DNA of 64,000 nt, from the NCBI RefSeq assembly GCF_018918325.1, contig NZ_JAHLQH010000012.1, forward strand, positions 99,409 through 163,408, written 5' to 3'. This document shows, one piece after another, positions 42,114-51,779 of this stretch (its first letter is position 1; each line of letters begins with the position of its first letter). This stretch comes from Clostridium sp. MSJ-8 (lineage in GTDB: Bacteria; Bacillota; Clostridia; Clostridiales; Clostridiaceae). The notes beneath the pieces are model-generated. The model made no database searches and had not been told where the DNA came from. It worked only from the letters and a program-made list of their open reading frames with translations. The translations under genes were made by a program, and so were the position numbers.

Positions 42114-43652
42114 ATGACAACAGCACAGATATGCATATTTGTAACTATAATAGTTTATTTACTAGCTGTTCTTGGAATTGGTATATATTGTTCAAAAGAG
42201 AATAATTCAACTGATGATTTTTACCTAGGAGGTAGGAAGCTAGGACCTATAGTTACAGCCATGAGTGCAGAGGCATCAGATATGAGTAGTTGGCTTCTTA
42301 TGGGATTACCTGGAGTAGCTTACTTAACAGGATTAGCAGATGCAACATGGACAGCAATAGGACTTGCAATAGGAACATATATTAATTGGCTTATAGTATC
42401 AAAGAGAATAAGAAGATATACAGAAGTAGCAGGTAATTCGATAACAATACCTGACTTCTTTTCAAGACGTTATCACGATGATAAGAATATTCTTATGTGT
42501 ATAGCGGCAATAGTTATTATTATATTTTTTATACCATATACAGCATCAGGATTTGCAGCTTGCGGAAAACTATTTAGCAGTTTATTTGGAATAGATTACT
42601 TTTGGGCTATGATTATAAGTGCAGTAGTAATAGTAGGATATACAGCATTAGGAGGTTTCTTAGCTGCTAGTACTACAGATTTTATACAGAGTATAATAAT
42701 GACTGTTGCATTAATAGTTGTTTTAGCTTTTGGTATAAATCAAGCAGGGGGAATGGATGCAGTAATTAACAATGCAAAGGATTTATCGGGATATTTATCT
42801 TTAGTTAAGATTCATAACACTAAAACTCTAGGGGCAGATAATTATAGCCTAATATCAATAGTATCAACTTTAGCATGGGGATTAGGATATTTTGGTATGC
42901 CACACATACTACTTCGTTTCATGGCAATAGAAGATGATAAAAAACTTTCTACATCACGTAGGGTAGCTAGTATATGGGTTGTTATATCATTAGCTGTTGC
43001 AGTATTTATAGGAGTAGTTGGAAACGGAATGACAAAGGCTGGTGCAATAGGAGAACTTTCTAATAGTAATTCAGAAACAATTATAGTAAGAATAGCAGAC
43101 CTATTAAGCCAAAATGGTATATTCTTTGCTATTATAGCAGGCGTAATTCTTGCTGGTATACTAGCATCTACTATGTCAACAGCAGATTCACAATTGTTAG
43201 CAGCATCTTCAAGTGTTTCACATAATCTATTTGTAGGATTATTCAAGAAGGAATTATCTCAAAAAACAGCACTTATAGTTGCACGTATATCAGTTATAAT
43301 TATAGCTATTATTGCTATATTTATTGCTAGAGATCCAAATAGTTCTGTATTTAATATAGTATCTTTTGCTTGGGCAGGATTTGGAGCTGCATTTGGACCA
43401 ATTGTATTGTTTGCACTATTCTGGAGACGTTCTAATAAATATGGTGCATTAGCTGGTATGGTGTCTGGTGGTATTATGGTATTTGTATGGAAATATTTAA
43501 TTAGACCTTTTGGTGGAGCTTTTGACATATATGAATTATTACCAGCATTTATTGTTGCAAGTATTTTCATTGTAGTAGTTAGTTTATTAACAGAAGAACC
43601 TTCTGAAGAAATAACTAAAGAATTTGATGAAGTGGCAAATTCATTTAAATAA
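42114..43652 (+). CDS. putP: sodium/proline symporter
   Basis: 512 residues from ATG 42114; a TTG 12 bases upstream directly abuts the AAAGGA site and is less likely. SSS-family transporter with about 13 helices. DDFYLGGRKLGPIVTAMSAEASDMSSWLLMG (helix 2 region, seen here at about 32-62) and ILASTMSTADSQLLAASSSV (about 349-368) hold sodium- and proline-binding residues in PutP. It imports proline with sodium, useful both for osmoprotection and as a Stickland electron acceptor. Its own promoter lies 55-80 bp upstream; palindrome copy 4 follows. Confidence 0.93.
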   Translation: MTTAQICIFVTIIVYLLAVLGIGIYCSKENNSTDDFYLGGRKLGPIVTAMSAEASDMSSWLLMGLPGVAYLTGLADATWTAIGLAIGTYINWLIVSKRIRRYTEVAGNSITIPDFFSRRYHDDKNILMCIAAIVIIIFFIPYTASGFAACGKLFSSLFGIDYFWAMIISAVVIVGYTALGGFLAASTTDFIQSIIMTVALIVVLAFGINQAGGMDAVINNAKDLSGYLSLVKIHNTKTLGADNYSLISIVSTLAWGLGYFGMPHILLRFMAIEDDKKLSTSRRVASIWVVISLAVAVFIGVVGNGMTKAGAIGELSNSNSETIIVRIADLLSQNGIFFAIIAGVILAGILASTMSTADSQLLAASSSVSHNLFVGLFKKELSQKTALIVARISVIIIAIIAIFIARDPNSSVFNIVSFAWAGFGAAFGPIVLFALFWRRSNKYGALAGMVSGGIMVFVWKYLIRPFGGAFDIYELLPAFIVASIFIVVVSLLTEEPSEEITKEFDEVANSFK

Positions 43653-43699
43653 AAGAAAAACTTAATGGCATTATTGTTAGATAACTTATATTTTATAAT

Positions 43700-43910
43700 A
43701 ATTAATATCAAAATTATATGTTTAAGTAAATAATATAATATCATTAAGTATTTACTAATATAATAAAAAAGAGTAAAGATCCCTAAATACTATAAACTCG
43801 CTAAAGCTCAGACAGTATAGTATTTTTAACGGGATCTTTACTTTTTTATTATAAGAAATACTAAATTCCATTATAGATAATTTACTTAAATCAATAATTT
43901 GATATTAATT
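43700..43910. repeat. nested giant palindrome, copy 4 (middle shell absent from both arms)
   Basis: Left edge AATTAATATCAAAATTATAT and right edge AATTTGATATTAATT are as in the full copies. The stretch with AATCCAATGTTATTT and the TTAGTATC block is missing on the left, and the matching stretch is missing on the right, leaving the outer shell joined to the core. After it, the end fragment ACTGAACTAATGCTATTATA of element A is present (about 43966-43996). Confidence 0.82.
43774..43858 (+). terminator. core hairpin of copy 4, putP terminator
   Basis: Stem GTAAAGATCCC / GGGATCTTTAC plus AATACTATA / TATAGTATT replaces the GGTAGC/GCTACC stem of other copies. The loop AAACTCGCTAAAGCTCAGACAG keeps the consensus. 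Different helices with the same loop mean the loop, not just the stem, is conserved. Confidence 0.82.
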
Positions 43911-44005
43911 AACTTAAAAGATAAGTAATCAAAAAAATATATTCAATAATTTTTTAAGTAAGAATTACTGAACTAATGCTATTATATTTTAATTATAATT
44001 TTCTA

Positions 44006-44035
44006 TTGACAATGATTATCATTCGATGATATTAT
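44006..44035 (+). promoter_or_regulatory. Fur box over the promoter of the NEAT/heme uptake operon
   Basis: TGACAATGATTATCATTCG (44007-44025) closely matches the Fur consensus GATAATGATTATCATTATC. It covers the spacer between TTGACA (44006-44011) and TATTAT (44030-44035, spacer 18). Iron-bound Fur would block this promoter. Confidence 0.85.
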
Positions 44036-44107
44036 GTGGGAGGTCAGGCAAACTGATTTAAACAAAAGATAAAGTTAGCTTTAACTAGCTTACATAGGAG
44101 GAGAAAG

Positions 44108-45307
44108 ATGATTTTTAAGGAGAACATTAAAAAAATAATATCAGTTTTATTATTGAGTTTATTTTTAGTATCAACAGGAGAAGTATCTGTAAGTGCTGCA
44201 CTAGCTGATTTAGCACATGATGAAGAAATAAGTTTAAAGGTTTATAAGGAAAAAGAAGATATTGAATCAACAGCAGCTTCGTGTATTGCAGATAAAGCAA
44301 TTATAAAGAAAGAAAATGGAAAGACGTTAATGTACATAACATTAACAGATAATGGTGATTCAAAGTTAACAGGTTATTTAAATGATATATATTATTATAA
44401 AAATGTAGATGATTATAGTAATGACATAAGAACTAATGTGAATGTTATTAAAACAAATGATTTGGGATATCCTGAAGAAATATCAATTGAATTAACATCA
44501 GATGATAAGATTATATATATAGGATTTAAGATAGCAATTCCATCAATGCCTAATTTTGCTATGGGACATAAAGCAAGGTTAGTATATGATACGGAAGTTA
44601 TAGAAGATAATCAAGAAGAAGATAAAAAAGAGGATGACAAAGAAAATAAAGATGAAACATCAAAGTTTCAAGATGGATTGTATGAAGTACAAGTAGAACT
44701 GTTAAATGCTAATAAAGATGAAGCGTCTATGGCAAGTTCAGCTATAGATAAAAAAGCATTAATTAATATAAAAGATGGTAAGGCAGAAATATATTTATCA
44801 ACAAAACCTTTAACTATGGGAACAATAACTGCATCACTACAAACATTACAATATGAAGAAGTAAGTGGAACATATACATATGCTAAAGTTACTACAAAAT
44901 CTCAAGATGGAACTCCAACAGGGTTCAAATTTACGCTTCCAAGTTATGAAGAGATATTAAAGGTAAAGGTTAATCCTATGGTAGCTATGATGGGCAATAG
45001 AGACATAAGTGCAAGGTTAAAAATAGATTATACTACTATGACTATATCAAGTAATTCTAAATTGCCAAGTGAAAGTGAAGAGAAGAAAGAAGAATCTACT
45101 GAAATAAAAAAAGAAGAAATTAATAATGATAAATTTCAATCATCAACTGTTACTAATGAAGAAAATAGAACAACTATCATAGAAAATGCTATAGCTGAGT
45201 CTACAGAAACAGGTGATAATTCAAATGCTATACCATTAGCTATAATTATGATTGGATCAGTAGCAACAATATTATTTACTAGAAGTATAGTCAAAAGGAG
45301 AATATAG
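44108..45307 (+). CDS. cell-surface NEAT-domain heme-binding protein, two NEAT domains
   Basis: 399 residues. Signal peptide (about 1-32, ending SVSAAL), NEAT domain 1 (about 50-165, LMYITLTDNGDSKLTGYLND to KARLVYDTEV), an acidic Glu/Asp/Lys linker (about 170-190), NEAT domain 2 (about 192-300, FQDGLYEVQVELLNANKDEA to ARLKIDYTTM), a charged stretch, then a C-terminal helix AIPLAIIMIGSVATILFTRS with a basic tail. There is no LPxTG motif, so it is held by the C-terminal membrane helix. NEAT domains bind heme or hemoproteins; the YxxxY ligand is not clear in either domain. First gene of a Fur-controlled operon; AGGAGGAGAAAG precedes the ATG. Confidence 0.88.
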   Translation: MIFKENIKKIISVLLLSLFLVSTGEVSVSAALADLAHDEEISLKVYKEKEDIESTAASCIADKAIIKKENGKTLMYITLTDNGDSKLTGYLNDIYYYKNVDDYSNDIRTNVNVIKTNDLGYPEEISIELTSDDKIIYIGFKIAIPSMPNFAMGHKARLVYDTEVIEDNQEEDKKEDDKENKDETSKFQDGLYEVQVELLNANKDEASMASSAIDKKALINIKDGKAEIYLSTKPLTMGTITASLQTLQYEEVSGTYTYAKVTTKSQDGTPTGFKFTLPSYEEILKVKVNPMVAMMGNRDISARLKIDYTTMTISSNSKLPSESEEKKEESTEIKKEEINNDKFQSSTVTNEENRTTIIENAIAESTETGDNSNAIPLAIIMIGSVATILFTRSIVKRRI

Positions 45308-46201
45308 ATGAAGTTAAAGTTTAAGCTTCTATCTACAGTTATATTAATGCTTGTCATAATGACAAGCATTAATATTGTAGAAGCAAAGGCAATAGATAAT
45401 GGGATATATATAGCACCAGTTTTAGTTGATTATAGAAATCCTGAAACAGGATTAATTGAAGATGGAGGATCAGAAGAAAATTATGATCTTGGACTTGGAA
45501 TGTGTAATAGCATTGTGGGATCTCAAGCATTAATAGAAGTTGAAAATGGAAAAAAGTACATAACACTTAGATTTTCGCTTATGTCTAATATAAGCAATGT
45601 AAGTATTGGAGTACAAAGTTCTTCTAGAGGAACATATTATAATGTTTCACCTGAAGTAACTAAGAGTGGAGGCGATTGGAAGGATTATAGATTTCAAGTA
45701 ACTGATGAAAATTTATATATTAGTCCTACAATGTATGTAACTCCTATGCAAAGAAACGTTAAGTTTTTTATAAAGATTAATTCTTCAGCAGCAACTGCAG
45801 GAAGTGGAGATTTTGTAACAAAGATTCAAATAAATACAAATAGTACTCAAAATCAAGAAGTTGTAAAAGAATCAAATAGCAATGGTAACGCAATTAGCGA
45901 TAATGTAAATGTTAATACAGAAATAGCACTTCAAAGCAATAATGAAGTAAATAAAGAAGAAAATAATGTAGAAGTAGAAGACATAAGTGAAGATGAAGAT
46001 GTAAATGAAGAAGTAGCAGAGAAGATAGATTTAGAAGATGAAGAAGGTGCAAGTGAGCATAAAGTCACACCTAAAGTAGTAAAGCAAGATAAAGATTCGA
46101 AAAAGAGTAATAAAAGAATAATAGTAATGGCAATAATTGCTATATTAACTATAGGTGGTAGTGCATCAGCAATAATATATAAAAAACATAAGAAGAGGTA
46201 A
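45308..46201 (+). CDS. membrane-anchored single-NEAT-domain protein
   Basis: 297 residues, starting directly after the previous stop with AAAGGAGAATATAG upstream. Signal peptide (about 1-28, SINIVEAKA), a NEAT-like domain (about 30-170, with KKYITLRFSLMSNISNVSIG and MYVTPMQRNVKFFIKIN), a long Asn/Glu/Asp-rich spacer, and a C-terminal helix IIVMAIIAILTIGGSASAIIY before a lysine-rich tail. It would relay heme from the outer NEAT protein to the lipoprotein encoded next. The domain is diverged, so heme binding itself is inferred. Confidence 0.78.
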   Translation: MKLKFKLLSTVILMLVIMTSINIVEAKAIDNGIYIAPVLVDYRNPETGLIEDGGSEENYDLGLGMCNSIVGSQALIEVENGKKYITLRFSLMSNISNVSIGVQSSSRGTYYNVSPEVTKSGGDWKDYRFQVTDENLYISPTMYVTPMQRNVKFFIKINSSAATAGSGDFVTKIQINTNSTQNQEVVKESNSNGNAISDNVNVNTEIALQSNNEVNKEENNVEVEDISEDEDVNEEVAEKIDLEDEEGASEHKVTPKVVKQDKDSKKSNKRIIVMAIIAILTIGGSASAIIYKKHKKR

Positions 46202-46206
46202 AAATT

Positions 46207-47085
46207 ATGAAGAAGATTATTTCAGTAGTGCTAAGTGCTTTATTATCTATGAATATTGTTGGGTGCGTTAATCAAAAGCAAACAAATGTGGATAATAATA
46301 AAGAAACCAAGATAATTGCAACTTCAGTAGCTGTATGTGAAATATTAGATAAATTAGATTTAGATGTGGTTGGAATTCCAACCACTGAATATGAATTACC
46401 TGAGAGATATAAAAATATAACAGAAGTAGGAAGCCCTATGTCACCTGATTTGGAAATAATAAAATCTTTAAATCCAACAGATATAATTGGAGTTAATACG
46501 TTAGAAGATGAACTGTCATCTAAATATAAAGAAATATCTGTAGATTCTACTTTTTTAAATTTAAAAAGTGTTGAAGGAATGTACAAAAGCATATTAGATT
46601 TAGGAAAAAAATTTGATAAGAATGAAGAAGCAGAAAAATTAGTAGAGGATTTTTATGCATTTATTGAGGAATATACAGAAAAGAATAAAGGGAAAAATAG
46701 TCCTAAGGTATTGATATTAATGGGTCTTCCTGGTTCATATATGGTTGCAACAAGTAATTCTTATGTTGGTAGTTTAGTTAAATTAGCAGGTGGAATTAAT
46801 TGTTTTGCAGAAGATACTGATAAACAATTCGTAAATGTTAATACAGAAGAATTATCTAAGCTAGAACCAGATATTATCTTAAGAACAGCACATGCAATGC
46901 CAGATACGGTTATGGAAATGTTCGATGAAGAATTTGCATCTAATGATATATGGAAACATTTTGAGGCTGTTAAAGAAGGAAATGTGTATGATTTAGATAG
47001 TAAGCTATTTGGGATGAGTGCTAATTTTAAATATAAGGATGCATTAAATAGTTTACAATCTATTTTGTATAGAGAGGATAATTAA
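46207..47085 (+). CDS. heme/iron-complex ABC transporter substrate-binding lipoprotein (IsdE-like)
   Basis: 292 residues. Lipobox MNIVGC (Cys about 20). A periplasmic-binding fold of the FepB/BtuF class: KIIATSVAVCEILDKLDLDVVGIPTTEYELPERYKNITEVGSPMSPDLEIIKSLNPTDIIGV spans the first lobe, which begins near residue 37; VLILMGLPGSYMVATSNSYVGSLVKLAGGINCF starts the second. IsdE uses Met and His as heme ligands; Met is present in GSPMSPD (about 78) and His in TAHAMPD (about 228). With the NEAT proteins upstream this supports heme as ligand. Confidence 0.87.
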   Translation: MKKIISVVLSALLSMNIVGCVNQKQTNVDNNKETKIIATSVAVCEILDKLDLDVVGIPTTEYELPERYKNITEVGSPMSPDLEIIKSLNPTDIIGVNTLEDELSSKYKEISVDSTFLNLKSVEGMYKSILDLGKKFDKNEEAEKLVEDFYAFIEEYTEKNKGKNSPKVLILMGLPGSYMVATSNSYVGSLVKLAGGINCFAEDTDKQFVNVNTEELSKLEPDIILRTAHAMPDTVMEMFDEEFASNDIWKHFEAVKEGNVYDLDSKLFGMSANFKYKDALNSLQSILYREDN

Positions 47086-47087
47086 TA

Positions 47088-48053
47088 ATGAAAAAAAAGA
47101 TTATGTATTTTACTTTATTAATAGTTTCATTAATTATTTTATTTTTTGTAGCAATTAATTTAGGAAGTATAAAAGTTACATTTTTTGAGTTATTTAAAGG
47201 GCTATTTATAGAATATAATGAGAAGGTTTCTATAATATATGATTTGAGATTTCCTAGGATAATTATAGCAATGTTTGCAGGTGCTGCATTATCTGTATCA
47301 GGTGTTTTATTTCAAGCTGTTATGAAAAATCCATTGGCGGATCCGGGAATTATAGGTATATCAAGTGGTGCAAGCTTAGCGGCTTTGATAGTAATTAGTT
47401 TTTTTCCTAGTATATATTTTTTATCACCTATATTTGCATTTATAGGAGGAATTATTGCTTTTATATTAGTTTATTGTTTTTCTTGGAATAAAGGTCTTAA
47501 TCCTCTTAGGTTAATTTTAACTGGTATAGCGGTTAATGCTATATTTCAAGGAATAATTGATGCTTATGAGAGTATAATATCAAATAATATTATTAATAAT
47601 TCTATATCTATGAAAACTTGGAGTGATGTACATTTACTTGTGTGGTATGTAATAATTGGATTGATTTTGGCATTTTTATTATCTGAAAAGTGTAATTTGT
47701 TATTACTTGAAGATAAGACTGTAAGGAGTTTAGGTGTTAATGTTCATGTTTTAAGAATTATTATATCCTTTATTGCTGTATTTCTTGCAGCAATAGCTAC
47801 AGCAACAGTAGGGGTTATTAGTTTTATAGCTTTAATAGTTCCTCATATTGCTAGGCTTATTATTGGATCTGATTATAAACTGTTGATTCCATTTTCGTGT
47901 ATTTTAGGTGCGTTTACATTATTATTTGCAGATACAATTGGTAGAAGTATATTTGCACCTTATGAGGTACCAGCTTCTATAATTATGGCTATAATTGGAG
48001 GACCATTTTTAATTATTTTATTAAGAAGGAGCACTAGAAGTTATGGAAATTAG
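47088..48053 (+). CDS. FecCD-family ABC permease (IsdF-like)
   Basis: 321 residues, about ten helices. RFPRIIIAMFAGAALSVSGVLFQAVMKNPLADPGIIGISSGAS near residue 60 and the conserved TVGVISFIALIVPHIARLIIGSDYK near 240 are diagnostic of siderophore/heme/B12 permeases. It starts 3 bp after the lipoprotein gene stop, and its end overlaps the ATPase gene by 11 bp. It is the single permease of this transporter and works as a homodimer in the family. Confidence 0.93.
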   Translation: MKKKIMYFTLLIVSLIILFFVAINLGSIKVTFFELFKGLFIEYNEKVSIIYDLRFPRIIIAMFAGAALSVSGVLFQAVMKNPLADPGIIGISSGASLAALIVISFFPSIYFLSPIFAFIGGIIAFILVYCFSWNKGLNPLRLILTGIAVNAIFQGIIDAYESIISNNIINNSISMKTWSDVHLLVWYVIIGLILAFLLSEKCNLLLLEDKTVRSLGVNVHVLRIIISFIAVFLAAIATATVGVISFIALIVPHIARLIIGSDYKLLIPFSCILGAFTLLFADTIGRSIFAPYEVPASIIMAIIGGPFLIILLRRSTRSYGN

Positions 48054-48798
48054 AGATTTACGATTTGCTTATGGAAAAAATGAAGTATTAAAAGGTGTAT
48101 CTTTCAAAGTAAAAGATAATAAAATAACAACTATATTGGGTGCAAATGGATGTGGAAAGTCAACATTATTTGATCTTATGACTAAGAATTTAAAGCCTAG
48201 TAGTGGAGGGGTGTATTTAAAAGGAGTTAATATAAATGATATTAAGTTAAGAGACTTTGCAAAAGAAGTAGCAATTGTTCATCAATATAATACTGCACCA
48301 CAAGATATTTCAATAGAGAAATTGGTTAGGTATGGAATGATATCTAAAAAACATCATTGGCACAAATCTAAAGATGAAACAGACAAAGTTAAATGGGCAT
48401 TAAAAGTTACTAATTTATATGATATAAAAGATCAAAAGGTATCAAGTCTATCTGGAGGACAAAGACAAAGAGTATGGATAGCAATGGCATTAGTGCAAGA
48501 TACTAAGATATTATTGCTAGACGAACCTACTACATATTTAGATGTGAGATATCAAATTGATATATTAAGATTAATACAGAAATTAAATAGAGAACATAAT
48601 ATTACCATAATAATGGTTCTACATGATATTAATCAAGCTATATATTATAGTGATGAAGTAATAGGGCTTAAAGATGGGAAAAAGATATTTCATGGGAAGC
48701 CTAATGATGTTATTAGTAGAGAAACTATTAAAAAAATATATAATATAGAATTGGAAGTTTTAGATTATAAGAATAAAAAACTTGTAATTGAAGTTTAG
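48043..48798 (+). CDS. heme/iron-complex ABC transporter ATP-binding protein
   Basis: 251 residues. Walker A LGANGCGKST (about 31-40), Q-loop AIVHQYN, signature SSLSGGQRQRVWIAMAL (about 137-153), Walker B ILLLDEPTTYLDVRYQ, switch His in MVLHDINQA. The WIAMALAQ-like stretch is typical of FecE/FhuC partners. It ends the NEAT-lipoprotein-permease-ATPase operon. No sortase or heme oxygenase gene follows. Palindrome copy 3 begins just after the stop. Confidence 0.92.
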   Translation: MEIRDLRFAYGKNEVLKGVSFKVKDNKITTILGANGCGKSTLFDLMTKNLKPSSGGVYLKGVNINDIKLRDFAKEVAIVHQYNTAPQDISIEKLVRYGMISKKHHWHKSKDETDKVKWALKVTNLYDIKDQKVSSLSGGQRQRVWIAMALVQDTKILLLDEPTTYLDVRYQIDILRLIQKLNREHNITIIMVLHDINQAIYYSDEVIGLKDGKKIFHGKPNDVISRETIKKIYNIELEVLDYKNKKLVIEV

Positions 48799-48813
48799 TT
48801 AATATTATGTTTG

Positions 48814-49190
48814 TTATTAGTATCAAATTATATGTTTAAGTAAATAATATGTAAAAATCCAATGTTATTTAGATATAATTAAAATTATGTTTTCTGATAA
48901 TTAGTATCAAATATTATATGTTTTCATAAATAGCATAATTTCATTAAATATTTCTAACTATAAAAAAATTAAGGTAGCTAAATGTTGTAAACTCACTAAA
49001 GTTCAAACAATACAACATTTTAAACGCTACCTTAATTTTTTTATAATAAGAAATCCTAAAATTCATTATGAAGATTTATTCAAAGCAATAATATTGATAC
49101 TAATAAAGAAAATCATAATATTAACATTGTCAAATAACATTGGATTTTTCATTATCAATATTTACTTAAATCAATAATTTGATATTAATT
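48814..49190. repeat. nested giant palindrome, copy 3
   Basis: All shells are present as in copies 1 and 2. Core hairpin at 48962-49042. After the tail the sequence jumps to ACTGAACTAATGCTATTATA, the right end of element A (49244-49272), as in copy 4. It starts about 15 bases after a stop codon. Confidence 0.85.
48962..49042 (+). terminator. core hairpin of palindrome copy 3, heme operon terminator
   Basis: AATTAAGGTAGC / GCTACCTTAATT and AAATGTTGTA / TACAACATTT; loop AAACTCACTAAAGTTCAAACAA; T7. Confidence 0.8.
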
Positions 49191-49388
49191 AACTTAAAAG
49201 ATAAGTGATTAAAAATATATTCAATAATTTTTTAAAGTAAGAATTACTGAACTAATGCTATTATATTTTTATAATTCATGTGTATAGTAAAAAAACTGCA
49301 TAAATATACAAAAAAACATTGCTTTTACTCAAGAAAATTAATATTATTATATATAGATAAAAAAGCGATGGGAGGTTCTTTTTCAATT

Positions 49389-50876
49389 ATGAAACAAATC
49401 AGAAAATTATTATTATTATTTACTTTGATAATTTCTGTTTTATTAACAGGTTGTGGAAGTGGAACAAAAGACACAGATAACAATAAAGAAACTATAACAG
49501 TAGGAACTAATGCAGAATTTGCTCCATTTGAGTATATAAATGATGATGGAGAGGTGGATGGATTCGATATAGCACTTATAAAAGCAATAGGTGAAGAAGA
49601 AGGATTTAATGTAGAAGTTTCTAATATGGAGTTTAAATCACTTACAGCATCAATAAAAAGTGGTTCTATAGATTGTGCAATAGCAGGAATGACAATAACA
49701 GAAGAGAGATTGCAAGCTGTAGACTTCTCAGATAGTTACTATTTAGCAAGTCAAAGTATTATAGTACCAAAAGATAGTACCATAACTACATTAGATGATT
49801 TAAATGGTAAGAAGATAGCAACTCAAGAAGGTACAACAGGCGATATAATGGCTACAATTGCAGATGATAATGAGTATCTTACAGATCCTAATACTATAGA
49901 TAAAAGATTTAAAAAAGGTTCAGATGCAATATTAGAATTAAAAAATGGTGGAGTAGATGCAGTATTAATAGATACAAGTCCAGCTAGAAATTTTGTTAAT
50001 AAAAATAAAAGCACATTAAAACTTATAGAGAATGTAGGAAATGAAACAGAAAATTATGGAATAGCTGTATCAAAAGGTGACAATGAATTATTAGAGAAAA
50101 TAAATGATGGTCTACAGAAGGTAAAAGACAATGGAACTTACGATGAGTTAGTTGATAAATATATAAATGGAGAAATGACAGATGCATCAGACGATTCTTT
50201 TATAAATAGAGTAAAATCAGTATTTATAACTACAAATGGATATAAATTATTACTTAAGGGATTATGGACTACTATATATATATCTATTTCTGCAGTAGTA
50301 ATAGGTGTTGTATTAGGATTTATAATTGCACTTATGAAGATGACAGAAACTAATAAAGGACATAAAACAATACTTTCAAGAATTGCAGGTGCATATATAA
50401 GTGTTTTAAGAGGAACTCCAGTAGTTGTACAATTACTTATTATGTATATGGTTATTTTTAAAAGCCATTATGGTATTATAGCTGCAATATTAACCTTTGG
50501 TATTAATAGTGGTGCATATGTAGCAGAAAATGTTAGAGCTGGAATCATGGCTGTCGATAAAGGACAGACAGAAGGTGGTTTGTCTCTTGGGTTCACTAAT
50601 TGGCAAACTATGAGATTTATAGTACTACCACAAGCTATAAAAAATATAATACCTGCACTTGGAAATGAGTTTATAGCGTTGGTTAAGGAAACTTCAATAG
50701 TAGGTTATGTAGCCATTCAAGATTTGACAAAAGCAGCAGATTTTATTATTTCAAGAACTTATGAAACATTTTTACCACTTATAGCAATAGCTATTATATA
50801 TTTTGTATTAATATTATGTTTGACTAAGTTATTAGGAAAGCTTGAAAGGAGGCTTCGTCAAAGTGATATCCGTTAA
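49389..50876 (+). CDS. amino acid ABC transporter, fused substrate-binding protein and permease (GlnH-GlnP type)
   Basis: 495 residues from ATG 49389. This start puts a lipoprotein signal [19 protein letters not shown] with lipobox TGC at the N-terminus; GGGAGG lies 13 bases before. The frame continues upstream into repeat sequence but that would spoil the signal peptide. Binding domain about 30-275 ([38 protein letters not shown]), then a His/Glu/Arg-type permease domain about 285-490 with the EAA loop [19 protein letters not shown]. Fused forms like this occur in lactic acid bacteria and clostridia. Substrate is probably a polar amino acid such as glutamine. It overlaps the ATPase gene by 14 bp. 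Confidence 0.92.
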   Translation: MKQIRKLLLLFTLIISVLLTGCGSGTKDTDNNKETITVGTNAEFAPFEYINDDGEVDGFDIALIKAIGEEEGFNVEVSNMEFKSLTASIKSGSIDCAIAGMTITEERLQAVDFSDSYYLASQSIIVPKDSTITTLDDLNGKKIATQEGTTGDIMATIADDNEYLTDPNTIDKRFKKGSDAILELKNGGVDAVLIDTSPARNFVNKNKSTLKLIENVGNETENYGIAVSKGDNELLEKINDGLQKVKDNGTYDELVDKYINGEMTDASDDSFINRVKSVFITTNGYKLLLKGLWTTIYISISAVVIGVVLGFIIALMKMTETNKGHKTILSRIAGAYISVLRGTPVVVQLLIMYMVIFKSHYGIIAAILTFGINSGAYVAENVRAGIMAVDKGQTEGGLSLGFTNWQTMRFIVLPQAIKNIIPALGNEFIALVKETSIVGYVAIQDLTKAADFIISRTYETFLPLIAIAIIYFVLILCLTKLLGKLERRLRQSDIR

Positions 50877-51588
50877 GAATCTTCACAAGAGTTATGGAAA
50901 ATTAGAAGTATTAAAAGGAATAGATTATGAAGTAGAAAAAGGTGAATGTGTAGTACTTATAGGTCCATCTGGATCTGGTAAAAGTACATTTTTAAGATGT
51001 TTGAATTTATTAGAAGTACCTACAGATGGAGAAATAGTATTTGATGGGGTAGATATGCTAGCTAAAAATACTCAAATTAATAAGATGAGAGAGGAAATAG
51101 GAATGGTATTTCAACATTTTAATTTATTTCCACATAAAACTATCTTAGAAAATATTACTTTAGCACCTATCAAGTTAAAAAAGATAAATAAAGAAGATGC
51201 TGATAAGAAAGCATTAGAATTGTTGAAGAGAGTTGGATTAGAAGATAAAGCTAATAATTATCCTTCGCAATTATCAGGTGGACAGAAACAAAGAGTTGCT
51301 ATAGCTAGAACCCTTGCTATGTCGCCAAAGGCCGTTTTATTTGATGAACCTACATCTGCTTTAGATCCAGAGATGGTAGGAGAAGTTCTAGAAGTAATGA
51401 AGCAAATGGCAAAAGAAGGAATGACAATGGTTGTTGTTACTCATGAGATGGGATTTGCAAAAGAAGTTGCTGATAGAGTTATATTTATGGATGGAGGTAA
51501 GATAGTAGAAGAAGGAACTCCTGAAGAAATATTTAATAATCCAAAACATGATAGAACTAAAAACTTTCTATCAAAGGTAAATTTATAA
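50863..51588 (+). CDS. amino acid ABC transporter ATP-binding protein (GlnQ-like)
   Basis: 241 residues from GTG 50863, 10 bases after AAAGGAGG inside the permease gene. Walker [10 protein letters not shown] (about 33-41), Q-loop [13 protein letters not shown], signature [18 protein letters not shown], Walker [16 protein letters not shown] and switch [22 protein letters not shown] are those of polar amino acid importers. It pairs with the fused binding protein-permease. The operon is closed by a strong terminator at 51612-51662. Confidence 0.95.
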   Translation: MISVKNLHKSYGKLEVLKGIDYEVEKGECVVLIGPSGSGKSTFLRCLNLLEVPTDGEIVFDGVDMLAKNTQINKMREEIGMVFQHFNLFPHKTILENITLAPIKLKKINKEDADKKALELLKRVGLEDKANNYPSQLSGGQKQRVAIARTLAMSPKAVLFDEPTSALDPEMVGEVLEVMKQMAKEGMTMVVVTHEMGFAKEVADRVIFMDGGKIVEEGTPEEIFNNPKHDRTKNFLSKVNL

Positions 51589-51611
51589 AATACTACAGAG
51601 TAAATGAGTTA

Positions 51612-51662
51612 ACAGCATTCAAAAACAATCATAGATACGATGTTTTTGGATGCTGTTTTTTT
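51612..51662 (+). terminator. terminator of the amino acid ABC operon
   Basis: ACAGCATTCAAAAACA pairs with TGTTTTTGGATGCTGT (one G-T pair), followed by T7. Confidence 0.92.
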
Positions 51663-51669
51663 GATATAA

Positions 51670-51716
51670 AGAAAAGATAGCATAGAAAACATTTATGCTT
51701 TCATAAGCTATCTTTC
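51670..51716 (-). terminator. hairpin downstream of the secreted protein gene
   Basis: AAAGATAGC (51673-51681) and GCTATCTTT (51707-51715) are inverted; on the minus strand a T-rich run follows. It lies about 65 bp past the minus-strand gene's stop. Confidence 0.6.
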
Positions 51717-51779
51717 TTGTTCTGATAACGTTCATAAAGTTATATTTTGATATATTTGAAAAATATTACATTAATGTTC

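Noticed and set aside
48043..48798. Cobalamin or ferric siderophore transport as the role of the ABC transporter
   Set aside because: The ATPase and permease would fit, but two NEAT proteins and a Fur box in the same operon make heme more likely. Kept as alternative only.
49278..49388. Longer N-terminus of the fused amino acid transporter protein
   Set aside because: It would extend into repeat sequence and bury the lipoprotein signal; a GGGAGG site before ATG 49389 fits better.
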